DNA from: JAJYIW01 sp963781665
GTDB taxonomy: Bacteria; Chloroflexota; Anaerolineae; Anaerolineales; Anaerolineaceae
Reading direction: 5' to 3'
Assembly: GCA_963781665.1 (NCBI GenBank)
Contig: CAWAGA010000002.1
Span: forward strand, 4,960,001 to 5,024,000
DNA length: 64,000 nucleotides
In this document: positions 54,702-63,264 of the stretch, one piece after another
Position numbering within the stretch: the first letter of the stretch is position 1
Layout: each line of letters begins with the position of its first letter
The notes under the pieces: model-generated
Databases searched by the model: none
Told to the model about the DNA's origin: nothing
The model's input: the letters and a program-made list of their open reading frames with translations, nothing else
Translations under genes and position numbers: made by a program

Positions 54702-55866
54702 ATCCAGGAGAATTCTTCCTTTTTTTCTGATCATCGTCCTCATCGGAAGCCTGGCATTTTTATTGGCTAAGGCTTTACCTCATCCATCTCAAACTGCGCA
54801 AGCTGCAGTGGTGGGGCTCCCCGAGACGAGCCCGGTGGGATTTAAGCGAGCCGATGGTCCTCGCCAATTTTCATTTCCAGCCGACTTTGGACCCCACCTT
54901 GATTACCAGACCGAGTGGTGGTATTACACCGGCAATCTCGAGACAGCCTCGGGCCGCCATTTCGGTTTCGAGCTGACATTCTTCCGCCGCGGTCTGCTCC
55001 CACCTGCGCAAACTGTCGCTAGACCATCTGATTGGGCTACAAACCAGGTCTACATGGCCCATCTTACACTCACCGACGTTTCCGCCAGCCATTTTTACGC
55101 CTATCAAAAACTCGAGCGCGGCGCAGCCGGCCTGGCTGGGGCACAATCAGCCCCTGATTACCAGGTCTGGTTGGATAACTGGAGCGTCGCCGCCAGCGGA
55201 AAAGACAGCTACCTGCTGGCAGCAGCCCAATCCAATATTGCTATTGATTTGAAATTGCTTGACATCAAAGGACCGGTGCTGGAAGGCATCGCTGGCTACA
55301 GCCAGAAAGGGCCTGGTGTAGGGAATGCCTCTTATTATTTCAGCCAACCCCTGCTCGAGGCCAGCGGCACCGTTACCATCGACAGCCAGACTTATGCCGT
55401 CCAAGGTTCGACCTGGATGGACCACGAATTCAGCACCACCGCCCTCTCGGGAAACGAGGTTGGCTGGGATTGGTTTGGGTTGCAAATGGGCGACGGCAGC
55501 GAGTTAATGCTCTACCACCTGCGCCTTCAAGATGGCTCCCCCAGCCCCTATTCTTCCGGGACATTCGTTGCGAAAGATGACAAAACGACCTACTTGAAGC
55601 TGAATGACTTCACCATTCAGGTGAATTCGACCTGGAAAAGCCCAACCACCGGAGCCGAATATCCTTCAGCCTGGACCGTGAGTGTCCCCTCTTTGGGATT
55701 GACCTTACAGATACAGCCTTACCTGCCCAACCAGGAGTTAAACCTTGCCGTTGCTTATTGGGAAGGGGCGGTCAAAATCACTGGAGAACGATCAGGTCAG
55801 GTCATTTCCGGCCAGGGTTACGTCGAGCTGACTGGTTATGCTGGATCTTTGAACGGCCAGTTCTGA
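54694..55866 (+). CDS. AttH/CrtC-like lipocalin-family secreted protein
   Basis: 390 aa with an N-terminal hydrophobic signal/anchor (FFLIIVLIGSLAFLLA). Family motifs are DYQTEWWYYTGNL, GFELTFFRR and STWMDHEFST, typical of AttH and carotenoid 1,2-hydratase-like proteins (two lipocalin-like halves). The gene follows an AttE-like ATPase and an FtsX permease, matching the attEFGH order. The biochemical role of AttH is poorly known; hydratase activity is not implied. The last 75 bp overlap the convergent gltB. Confidence 0.88.
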   Translation: MNKSRRILPFFLIIVLIGSLAFLLAKALPHPSQTAQAAVVGLPETSPVGFKRADGPRQFSFPADFGPHLDYQTEWWYYTGNLETASGRHFGFELTFFRRGLLPPAQTVARPSDWATNQVYMAHLTLTDVSASHFYAYQKLERGAAGLAGAQSAPDYQVWLDNWSVAASGKDSYLLAAAQSNIAIDLKLLDIKGPVLEGIAGYSQKGPGVGNASYYFSQPLLEASGTVTIDSQTYAVQGSTWMDHEFSTTALSGNEVGWDWFGLQMGDGSELMLYHLRLQDGSPSPYSSGTFVAKDDKTTYLKLNDFTIQVNSTWKSPTTGAEYPSAWTVSVPSLGLTLQIQPYLPNQELNLAVAYWEGAVKITGERSGQVISGQGYVELTGYAGSLNGQF

Positions 55867-58800
55867 TTCAACCGGGATAGGGATAACTTTAAGGAAACGG
55901 TTGAAGAGGGTATCTTCGTCACACAACGAGCGGATGTGTTCGGCGGCATCGTACTGGTAAGTCTGTTCCAAAGCTTCGATGTAATGCCCCAATAAACCTC
56001 GCACAGTAGCCAGATCGTCTAGATCGATGGGCAGGATGGCGACATTGGCGCCTTGGGCCAGGCGCCGTTGAAGGGCTTGCTGATCGAAACCCAGCACCGG
56101 ATTGAGCATCTGGAACACCTGGCCGCCGGTCATTCCGGAAAAAGCATAAGGGCCCGGGTCACCCAGAATAACCACATTTCCGCAGGTCATATACTCACAG
56201 GCAAACCCTTTGAGATTAGCGTTTGCGCCGATATCGCCTTTACTATCATCAATTAATGAAGAGATCTCTCCGCCCAGGACAACGTCAGCACCGGATAAAC
56301 GTACGCATGCCCGTGAATCGGCATTACCCTGAACGATAAAAACTCCATTTTGAGCGCCATATGCGAAACTCTTGCCGACGCTGCCATCTATGCGCATGCC
56401 TTCGTGGTTGATCCCCTTCATAACCGCTACGCGACCACCGGCAGCGCCTTTGGCGACCCCATCCTGGGCGCCACCTTCGATGAGGATGTCAATCTGATCA
56501 CTTATCCAGGCCGCGAAGCCATTCCCAGCCAGCGATGATGGTCCGAAGCGAAGGTGCAAACAGTCGATCTGCCTGGTAAGCTGCGGATTGCGCACCAATT
56601 CACCAGCAAGCCGCGCACCCAGGGCACGGTCGTATGCCATGACCGTATCCTGATAAGTTACTTCTTTTTCATCGCCCAAGATCGTATTGACAATCAATTC
56701 ACTCGATATGCTCGTCAGGCTGTTTCGAGGTCGGATGAGCAAGATGCCAACTCCGGGTTCCAGGGCGGGACGAGCCTTGATTGGTGCCGGCTCGAACATC
56801 GTTTGGAGGTCGACTCGGTCTTTCCCCAGAAGCTGCTCCAACAAGTCGGCCCTACCTACCAGGCTCTGCAGGTGGGTTTCACCCAGTTGTGCGGTTAATC
56901 CACGCACTTCTTCACCGATGCCTTTAAACAGGCGTACGAGTCGGTCTACAGATTTGGAGAGCTCAAGGGGAACGAAGCCCTTTATTCCCTTCTCGGCAGC
57001 CTCCTCTCTGGTTTTTACCTGGGTGGCAATACCGAAAGAACAGTTCCCTCGGTCGCAGCGCCGGCAGATCGAACAGCCGATGGCAACCATAGCCATGGTG
57101 GCGAAACCAACCCGGTTAGCCCCCAGCAAGATCATTTTGACCACGTCTTCCCCGGTCTTCATGCCGCCGTTACACCAGATCTCGACCTTGTGGCGGATTC
57201 CAGCGTCGATCAAAGCCCGGTGAGATTGGATCACCCCGATCTCGGCCGGCAAGCCGACATATTGGATCGAATGTTTGCGGGCAGCTCCGGTACCGCCGTC
57301 GTAGCCACTCAGATTGATAATATCTGCCCCCGCCTTGGCAATCCCGACGGCGATGACGCCAATTCCAGGGACGACCGGGACTTTAACAGAGATCCTGGCT
57401 TGAGGGTTGACCATACGCAGCTCCTCGATGAGCTGCGCCAGGTCTTCGATCGAATAGAGATCGTGGTTGTTTGATGGCGATAACAGGGTGACATTAGGCG
57501 GCGTCTTGCGAGCGCTGGCAACCTGGGGTGTAATCTTAAAGCCGGGCAGCATGCCGCCTTCACCGGGTTTTGCGCCTTGCCCGATCTTTATCTCGAGCAC
57601 AGCAGCCGAATTAAGAAATTCAGCATTGACCCCAAAACGTCCGGAAGCAATTTGCTGGCCGCGGTTCTTGCGATACAGCCCCATCATTTCCGGCAGCTCT
57701 CCCCCTTCACCGTTGATACATATAATATTCAATTGGGATGCCGCTTGAGCGTAGGCTTTATAGGATAATTCACCTTGAGAACCGAAAGACATGGCATCGA
57801 TCACCAGGGGCAAATTATATTCGTGGACAGTCAAATCGACATCTGTTGGATCGATAACGTCGGTAACATGTTTGATGGCGATCAGATGGCGCAAGGCAAC
57901 CGGCATTTGTTCAGACAGAGTTTGGTAGGTCTTGCGCAGATCAGCATACCCTGTTTCAGAAGCGGCATAAGCCGCAACTTTTTTCCAGAATTTGGGGTAG
58001 AAGCGTTCCTGGCGGGGTAGACGCAGCCCTTCAGCGGCAGCCGTAAAAAGCTCTCGCCGATCGGCCGAATCCTGATCCAGGCGTGCCCAGGACAACCCAC
58101 AGTTTTCACTCCCAAAATAATTAGGACTCTTCATGACGGCAGCCAATCCAGGAGACAGACCGATCGAACTGCACACCCTGCCATAGCCCCGGAGTTCGTG
58201 ACATCCCATGGTCGATATTACTTTTTCCAGGCCGGTCTTGATGTTTTGCACCAACCGCCGGAGAACGATTTCACTTTCTTCTGGACTTATACCGCCTTGA
58301 TCAAATTTTAGACTTAGGCCGGTAAAAATATAGGGATTGATCGCATCTGCCCCAAAGCCACAGAGTAAAGCAATATCGTGCAGGGTGCGGATGCTGGCAC
58401 TGCGTACGATGACTCCAACTCTTCGGCGCAAGTTTTGATCAGCACCGGCTTTCCGCAACGCTTCGTCTACGGCAGCCGTGGCCAGGTGGGGATCCAGCCA
58501 TCTGCCAATGCCGGTGGTTACCATCGAGTCATCCAGCACCAGGCACATCACCCCAGACTGTACTTTTTCCACAGCTTGTTGTGATAAGCGTTCGACTGCC
58601 GCCTGGGTGGTCTCACCCTCAAGCAATCCTAAGGCCAGGAAATGTGTCTTCCCACCAAATTTGGCGATTGCTTGTTCGATCGTTAATGTTCCAAATTCAG
58701 CAGCGATTGACTCATTTACTTCTTGCAGTATCTGGCCCGGAAGGCCGCCAAGCAAAATAGGGATTTCAACCACGACCAAAAGATCGCTTGAATCTGGCGC

Positions 58801-60510
58801 TTGTCCTATCTCAGGGCTGGCTCCAAGCAAGGAGCTAGTAGAAAACACTTCACTCTCACGAGCCTGGTCTATAGCAGGGTTGGTGACCACTGCCACCAAC
58901 TCTTTATAATAATCTGCCAGGTTGACCCGGTTTTGGGCCAAAGCTGCCAGCGGCCCATCGTAGCCCAGTGAACAAACCAAATCTTGGTTATCTGCAGCGG
59001 TGTAAGCTGCAAGATCTCGCAAATGCTCGAGCTGCCATCCATTTGCCGCTAAAGAAGCCAGCCCAAACGTCTGGCGCTGATCGGCTTTTTTCCAGGGAAC
59101 CTCGACTGCGAACTGCTGATCTGGTCCAATTTCCGCAGGAGAATCTGTTCGCTGCAGTTTAATTGGGATTTGTCCGACCTGGTTGTCGAGACGCCTCCTG
59201 GCAATCGGATCCAGTTTTGCCCGACCGTTTTCCCAGCCGGTCCAATACAGACTGGCAAGCTGTGGTGCTTCTCTCTGGTACATCTGGGTCATCACCTGCT
59301 GGCGGATCATGGCATGACTCAGAACGGAAGCCTTTTCACCGCGATGGAAGTTGATAGCCATCTTTTCACCTGGAGCAAACGGGTGCGGATCACTTACCAT
59401 GATCTCCAAAGGGATAGCTCCTCGCTCGGAGCTAAAAATATATTCTTTTTCAGTCTCCACGAACCATAAGGGACGCAAACCCAGGGCATCGACCGAAGCA
59501 ACGATATCATTGCCGTAACGGGCAACAATTCCGGCTGGCCCCTGGGCATACGGCCCGAAGGATTGACGGATGCGGCTATACACGGCCCGCAGGTCGGCCG
59601 GAAATTGGCTTAACTCGTAAGGCGTAGGTGGAAAAACCGTCTCCAGGGCTTCGATCAGGTTCAATCCGTAGCGAACGCAAAGGGTATGCAAGGCACGGTC
59701 TACATCCTGAGAGTCAGACCCATTTTCGGGTAAAACGACGCCGATCTGGTTGGCTTCCCGGCGGAAACGGTTAATGGTATTAATTTCACCATTGTGACCG
59801 ATGATCCCAAAAGGTTGAGCCCGTTCGAAACTTGAGACAGTGTTAGTTGAATAGCGGGCATGTGACAAAACCATAGACGTATCATAATTGCGGTCCTGAA
59901 GGTCAGGATAATAGCGTGAGAGGCATTCAACCGAACCCCTGATCTTGTAAACGACGGTGTGAGAGCTCAAGGAAGAAAAATGGAATGGATGTCTGCTCTC
60001 GAGCTCTATTTGAACGGACAGCAGGCGCTCTTCAACATCCTGAGCATCGCTGTAGCCGGCAATCTGCCAGAATGTAGGTGGATCGATGCGGGCGTTCTGG
60101 CCTAGAGCCTCCGGACGGACGCGGCCGGGTTGATTGATAAGCATCCCCAAACCCTGTTGGGCGAAACAAGAGGATATCGCTTCGCGTTGGCGTTCAAACG
60201 ATTGTGCCGGGGGGATGAAGAGATGCCCTACCCAAAACCCGGGTTGGGTGGCCAGGTAGGATGGTAAGCCAATCTGGCTGAGTTTCTTGGTCCATAATCG
60301 GCGAGGGATGTCGGTTTGGACTCCAGCGCCGTCGCCCTCACCATTTACAAAACCGGTTCGATGCCCCATTTGCACCAGGGCCCCTAAGGCGCGTTTCAAG
60401 GTACCAAACGTACTCTGGCCCTGTTTCCGAGCACTCATGTAAATCGCACAAGCGCCTCTTTCTGGGCCATAAGGGAATTCGTCTTTAACATCTGTTCGGA
60501 TGGGTCTCAT
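55792..60510 (-). CDS. gltB: Glutamate synthase large subunit (ferredoxin-type likely)
   Basis: 1572 aa. It makes two glutamates from glutamine and 2-oxoglutarate. The class II amidotransferase domain begins at Cys21 in ERGACAIYM, so a 20-residue propeptide must be removed; HRTGFVNGEGDGAGVQ follows. The FMN domain is central; the 3Fe-4S motif C-x5-C-x4-C is in CSICRRCDRGNC near residue 1147. A C-terminal GXGXG domain holds IEGGAQDGVAKGAAGG. No gltD is adjacent, so ferredoxin as donor is likely. GGAGG precedes the ATG. Confidence 0.95.
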   Translation of the reverse strand: MRPIRTDVKDEFPYGPERGACAIYMSARKQGQSTFGTLKRALGALVQMGHRTGFVNGEGDGAGVQTDIPRRLWTKKLSQIGLPSYLATQPGFWVGHLFIPPAQSFERQREAISSCFAQQGLGMLINQPGRVRPEALGQNARIDPPTFWQIAGYSDAQDVEERLLSVQIELESRHPFHFSSLSSHTVVYKIRGSVECLSRYYPDLQDRNYDTSMVLSHARYSTNTVSSFERAQPFGIIGHNGEINTINRFRREANQIGVVLPENGSDSQDVDRALHTLCVRYGLNLIEALETVFPPTPYELSQFPADLRAVYSRIRQSFGPYAQGPAGIVARYGNDIVASVDALGLRPLWFVETEKEYIFSSERGAIPLEIMVSDPHPFAPGEKMAINFHRGEKASVLSHAMIRQQVMTQMYQREAPQLASLYWTGWENGRAKLDPIARRRLDNQVGQIPIKLQRTDSPAEIGPDQQFAVEVPWKKADQRQTFGLASLAANGWQLEHLRDLAAYTAADNQDLVCSLGYDGPLAALAQNRVNLADYYKELVAVVTNPAIDQARESEVFSTSSLLGASPEIGQAPDSSDLLVVVEIPILLGGLPGQILQEVNESIAAEFGTLTIEQAIAKFGGKTHFLALGLLEGETTQAAVERLSQQAVEKVQSGVMCLVLDDSMVTTGIGRWLDPHLATAAVDEALRKAGADQNLRRRVGVIVRSASIRTLHDIALLCGFGADAINPYIFTGLSLKFDQGGISPEESEIVLRRLVQNIKTGLEKVISTMGCHELRGYGRVCSSIGLSPGLAAVMKSPNYFGSENCGLSWARLDQDSADRRELFTAAAEGLRLPRQERFYPKFWKKVAAYAASETGYADLRKTYQTLSEQMPVALRHLIAIKHVTDVIDPTDVDLTVHEYNLPLVIDAMSFGSQGELSYKAYAQAASQLNIICINGEGGELPEMMGLYRKNRGQQIASGRFGVNAEFLNSAAVLEIKIGQGAKPGEGGMLPGFKITPQVASARKTPPNVTLLSPSNNHDLYSIEDLAQLIEELRMVNPQARISVKVPVVPGIGVIAVGIAKAGADIINLSGYDGGTGAARKHSIQYVGLPAEIGVIQSHRALIDAGIRHKVEIWCNGGMKTGEDVVKMILLGANRVGFATMAMVAIGCSICRRCDRGNCSFGIATQVKTREEAAEKGIKGFVPLELSKSVDRLVRLFKGIGEEVRGLTAQLGETHLQSLVGRADLLEQLLGKDRVDLQTMFEPAPIKARPALEPGVGILLIRPRNSLTSISSELIVNTILGDEKEVTYQDTVMAYDRALGARLAGELVRNPQLTRQIDCLHLRFGPSSLAGNGFAAWISDQIDILIEGGAQDGVAKGAAGGRVAVMKGINHEGMRIDGSVGKSFAYGAQNGVFIVQGNADSRACVRLSGADVVLGGEISSLIDDSKGDIGANANLKGFACEYMTCGNVVILGDPGPYAFSGMTGGQVFQMLNPVLGFDQQALQRRLAQGANVAILPIDLDDLATVRGLLGHYIEALEQTYQYDAAEHIRSLCDEDTLFNRFLKVIPIPVESELAVQRSSITSQLDVTLAGNDLT

Positions 60511-60855
60511 CGCATCCTCCTACCGGTTTACCTGCAAGTCTTTAAATAATGATTGATTATGGAAATGGATATAGAAGAAGAGCACCAGACCAGGTGCTGG
60601 GAACAAGAAGTGAGGCGTCAGTCGTGTAAGGCTAACGCCGAGTGGGGCCAAGCATAAAATTCAGAAGTTGTCCAGCCACCGCTTTCAGCAACATAACCCG
60701 AAATCACTCCATCCCTAAATTGGATAATTCAAGGGGGAAATTAAATTCCGTGAAGTATAAACGGTATCTGATAAAATGTAAATGGTTTTATCATTTTGTT
60801 TCAGATGCGAAGATTTATGGGGGTGAAGTACCCAACGATAGAATGGAGATTAGCG
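60511..60855. other. gltB leader / divergent intergenic region
   Basis: No gene seen. Toward gltB (minus strand) lie two hairpins: AGCACC-AGACCA-GGTGCT (about 60580-60597) and GGCGTCAG with CTAACGCC (about 60614-60638, one mismatch on the written strand). They would sit in the gltB 5' leader and could be regulatory; no known riboswitch was recognised. The plus-strand gene may start anywhere from 60805 to 60856. Confidence 0.35.
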
Positions 60856-61749
60856 GTGGAATCAGTTGAAAACGATCACTCAAACCAAAAAGAGAAAGCC
60901 GGATCGAAAAATTCCTGGATGAAAAAGTTTGTCGATACTGTAATTAATACGGTTAAGGATTTTTCAAAAGATCAAGGCACGCAATGGGCTGCTGCTATTT
61001 CTTATTACAGCCTTCTTTCGATCTTCCCGCTCTTATTAGCTACCATAAGCATTATGGCTTATGTCGCCAGTCCAGAGTGGGCGGTGAAACAGATCACCAG
61101 CGAACTAGGGAAATTCATGCCAATTGATCTCAGCCAGATAGACAGCATCGTAACCAATTTAATCCATTCCAGAGGAACAGCAAGCATTATCTCGCTCATA
61201 TCTCTGCTGTGGAGTGGAACCGGCGTTTTTGCCAGTATCCACACCGCATTGAATATCGCCTACAACGTCGATACGCAATTTGGATTGGTTAAAGGCACGC
61301 TGTTCAAATTCATCATGCTGCTGGGAATCGCCCTGCTTTTCGTCGTCGCCTATATTGCCCAATATGTCGTCAATTTCATTGGAAACGAATTGGGTTTAAT
61401 TCTCCCCAATACCCAAATAATCGTCTCGTTATTGTTGGGAACTGTCTTCAGCCTCCTACTTTTTCTGGCATTTTTCATCCTATACAGGTACGTTCCCGTA
61501 CGCAAGGTTGAATGGCAGGCAGCTGCCGGCGGCGCGTTTTTTTCGACTGTCCTGTTTATCGCCGCCCGCTCTCTTTTTGTGGTGTACCTCAAGAATTTTG
61601 CCCATTACAGCCTGGTGTATGGATCCATTGCGACGATTATCATCCTAATTTTTTGGATCTGGATCATGGCGACTATATTGATCTTGGGCGGAGAATTGGT
61701 CGCCAATATCCAGAAGTTCTTCTTCGGCGACAAATTTGTTAACAATTGA
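60856..61749 (+). CDS. YihY/UPF0761 family membrane protein
   Basis: About 297 aa from GTG 60856, which has GGAG 7 bp upstream; ATG 60805 or 60817 would extend it without a ribosome site. Family motif DQGTQWAAAISYYSLLSIFPLLL is visible (in part), with about six membrane helices and LLWSGTGVFASIHTALNIAYNV. Formerly labelled ribonuclease BN, but that assignment was wrong for this family; function is unclear (membrane protein, perhaps a transporter). Confidence 0.87.
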   Translation: MESVENDHSNQKEKAGSKNSWMKKFVDTVINTVKDFSKDQGTQWAAAISYYSLLSIFPLLLATISIMAYVASPEWAVKQITSELGKFMPIDLSQIDSIVTNLIHSRGTASIISLISLLWSGTGVFASIHTALNIAYNVDTQFGLVKGTLFKFIMLLGIALLFVVAYIAQYVVNFIGNELGLILPNTQIIVSLLLGTVFSLLLFLAFFILYRYVPVRKVEWQAAAGGAFFSTVLFIAARSLFVVYLKNFAHYSLVYGSIATIIILIFWIWIMATILILGGELVANIQKFFFGDKFVNN

Positions 61750-61788
61750 AGCCAATCGGTTAAACTTGAAAGGTGTTGGAGAAATGCA

Positions 61789-61818
61789 AAACCCTGGGAA
61801 AACCATCGTTCAGGGTTT
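61789..61818. terminator. Hairpin between convergent genes
   Basis: AAACCCTG (61789-61796) pairs with CAGGGTTT (61811-61818) around a 14-base loop. Read on the minus strand it overlaps the stop of the DUF389 gene and is followed by TTGCATTTCT, a weak terminator tail. Confidence 0.45.
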
Positions 61819-63252
61819 GATGTATAAGAAATCTGCTGGTATCCAGCCGACTCGCCCAAAAAGGTCGCGCACTTCGATCCACTCAAGGTTATTGACGGTC
61901 TCCCGCCGGTAGAGAATTTGGACAGGCGATCCTTCAGGGAGAGCTGCGATGATCGTTCCTAAAGGCTGCTCGCGCAGGTAAATGCCCAGTCCACCGGTGT
62001 TCTCGATCAAGGCAACCACAGGTGTTGGTGTGGAGGTCGGGGTGGCGGTTGACGTTTCAGTTGGAGTATTGGTGGAGGTTGGGGTAGCCGTACTGGTCGA
62101 TGTGGGTGTTAATGTTGCTGTATTCGTTGGCGTCAAGGTAGGTGTCAAAGATGGCCCCGGTGTAGCTGTACGGGTTGGCGTAGGAGGGATAAGCGGGTCA
62201 AGATTGGTGGTCGGCACGATAATCAAGCGAAGGGCAATCGTACGTTGGAGCTGCGAGGCGATCTCTTTTTGCATCGCAACGACTTGCTCGTAACTGGGCT
62301 GCTGCGATGTGCGCACTGTCACGATCAGAAGCAGCCCTTTCCCACTGGGAGACGTCGAGATATCAACCAATTGAGGGTTCGAAAGGGTCATTATTTGAGC
62401 CGATACCGCCTGGCGTACTTCACGATCTAATGATACCTGGCTAACGACATTGAGCGTAACCGCAAAAAGGGGCACCGTGGTTAGCAGCACCAGCACCAAA
62501 GAAATTGCCAGGCTGTGTGAGAAGCCGTTTTTCACTTCACCAAGGAAAGCAAGGCGGAAGCCCAAAGCTGCGAAAACGACGATGCCGGCAAACGAAATTG
62601 CTACCCCGTTGGTGACGAAAAGCAGCAAGGCTCCCAATGCGACGCTTTGGTCCGAAATCGCAATGCCAATCCCCACCGTGCAGAGCGGTGGCATGAGTGC
62701 AGTTGCAATGGCCACCCCAGGCAAAGCAACCGACAGGCGTGGTTGGGCCAGGGCATAAGCGGCTGCAGCCCCGCCTGCCAATGCCACTCCCAGGTCGAAC
62801 AGCGAGGGGTGGGTGCGGAGCAAAATCTCTTGGGGAAGCTCCACTAATAATCCCAACGGCAGGCTGACGGCTGCCCGGCTCAATAAGGCTGAAAGCCCGA
62901 TTGCTAATAAAGCACCTTCCAGAAGGGCACCAAATGCGCGCTGAAACATAACTCGCCGACCGGCGATCGAAGCCAGGGACAAACCGAGAATCGGGCTCAT
63001 CAAAGGTGCGACCAGCATGGCGCCGATGATGACTGCGGCCGAGTTGGTGATCAGCCCAAAGGTGGCGATGATACACGAAAGCGTGACCAGCAAGAAGTAA
63101 TCAAAACCGGGCGAAGAAGCCTGCTCCAGCTCGTCGAGGACGTCGTCTTTCCGTGCCCGAGTCAACAAATGACTTCTGAAGGAATTGAGGATTGCGAAGA
63201 ATGGTTTCTTCCCTCGCGGAATCCTTAGCTTTCCCCGGAAAAAATCAAACAT
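61810..63252 (-). CDS. DUF389 membrane protein with C-terminal SH3-like domain
   Basis: About 480 aa from ATG 63252 (a GTG at 63261 is an alternative). The first 250 residues have 6-7 membrane helices with the DUF389 pattern (NSAAVIIGAMLVAPLMSPILG and ALMPPLCTVGIGIA). A soluble region of about 90 residues follows, then a Thr/Pro/Ser-rich linker (about residues 352-409). The last 68 residues look like a bacterial SH3 domain (IYLREQPLG, GWIPADFLYI). The tail is presumably extracytoplasmic and could bind cell-wall material. Function of DUF389 is unknown. Confidence 0.85.
   Translation of the reverse strand: MFDFFRGKLRIPRGKKPFFAILNSFRSHLLTRARKDDVLDELEQASSPGFDYFLLVTLSCIIATFGLITNSAAVIIGAMLVAPLMSPILGLSLASIAGRRVMFQRAFGALLEGALLAIGLSALLSRAAVSLPLGLLVELPQEILLRTHPSLFDLGVALAGGAAAAYALAQPRLSVALPGVAIATALMPPLCTVGIGIAISDQSVALGALLLFVTNGVAISFAGIVVFAALGFRLAFLGEVKNGFSHSLAISLVLVLLTTVPLFAVTLNVVSQVSLDREVRQAVSAQIMTLSNPQLVDISTSPSGKGLLLIVTVRTSQQPSYEQVVAMQKEIASQLQRTIALRLIIVPTTNLDPLIPPTPTRTATPGPSLTPTLTPTNTATLTPTSTSTATPTSTNTPTETSTATPTSTPTPVVALIENTGGLGIYLREQPLGTIIAALPEGSPVQILYRRETVNNLEWIEVRDLFGRVGWIPADFLYIKP
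62025..62196. repeat. Low-complexity coding repeat (Thr/Pro/Ser linker)
   Basis: Degenerate repeats of short GT/GG-rich units on the plus strand, encoding TPT, TST and TAT repeats in the DUF389-SH3 protein. It is a protein linker, not a CRISPR or regulatory array. Confidence 0.7.
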
Positions 63253-63264
63253 TGGTGACACCTG

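Noticed and set aside
62025..62196. Repeat array resembling a CRISPR or satellite
   Set aside because: Units are short, degenerate and in frame; they encode a Thr/Pro/Ser linker.
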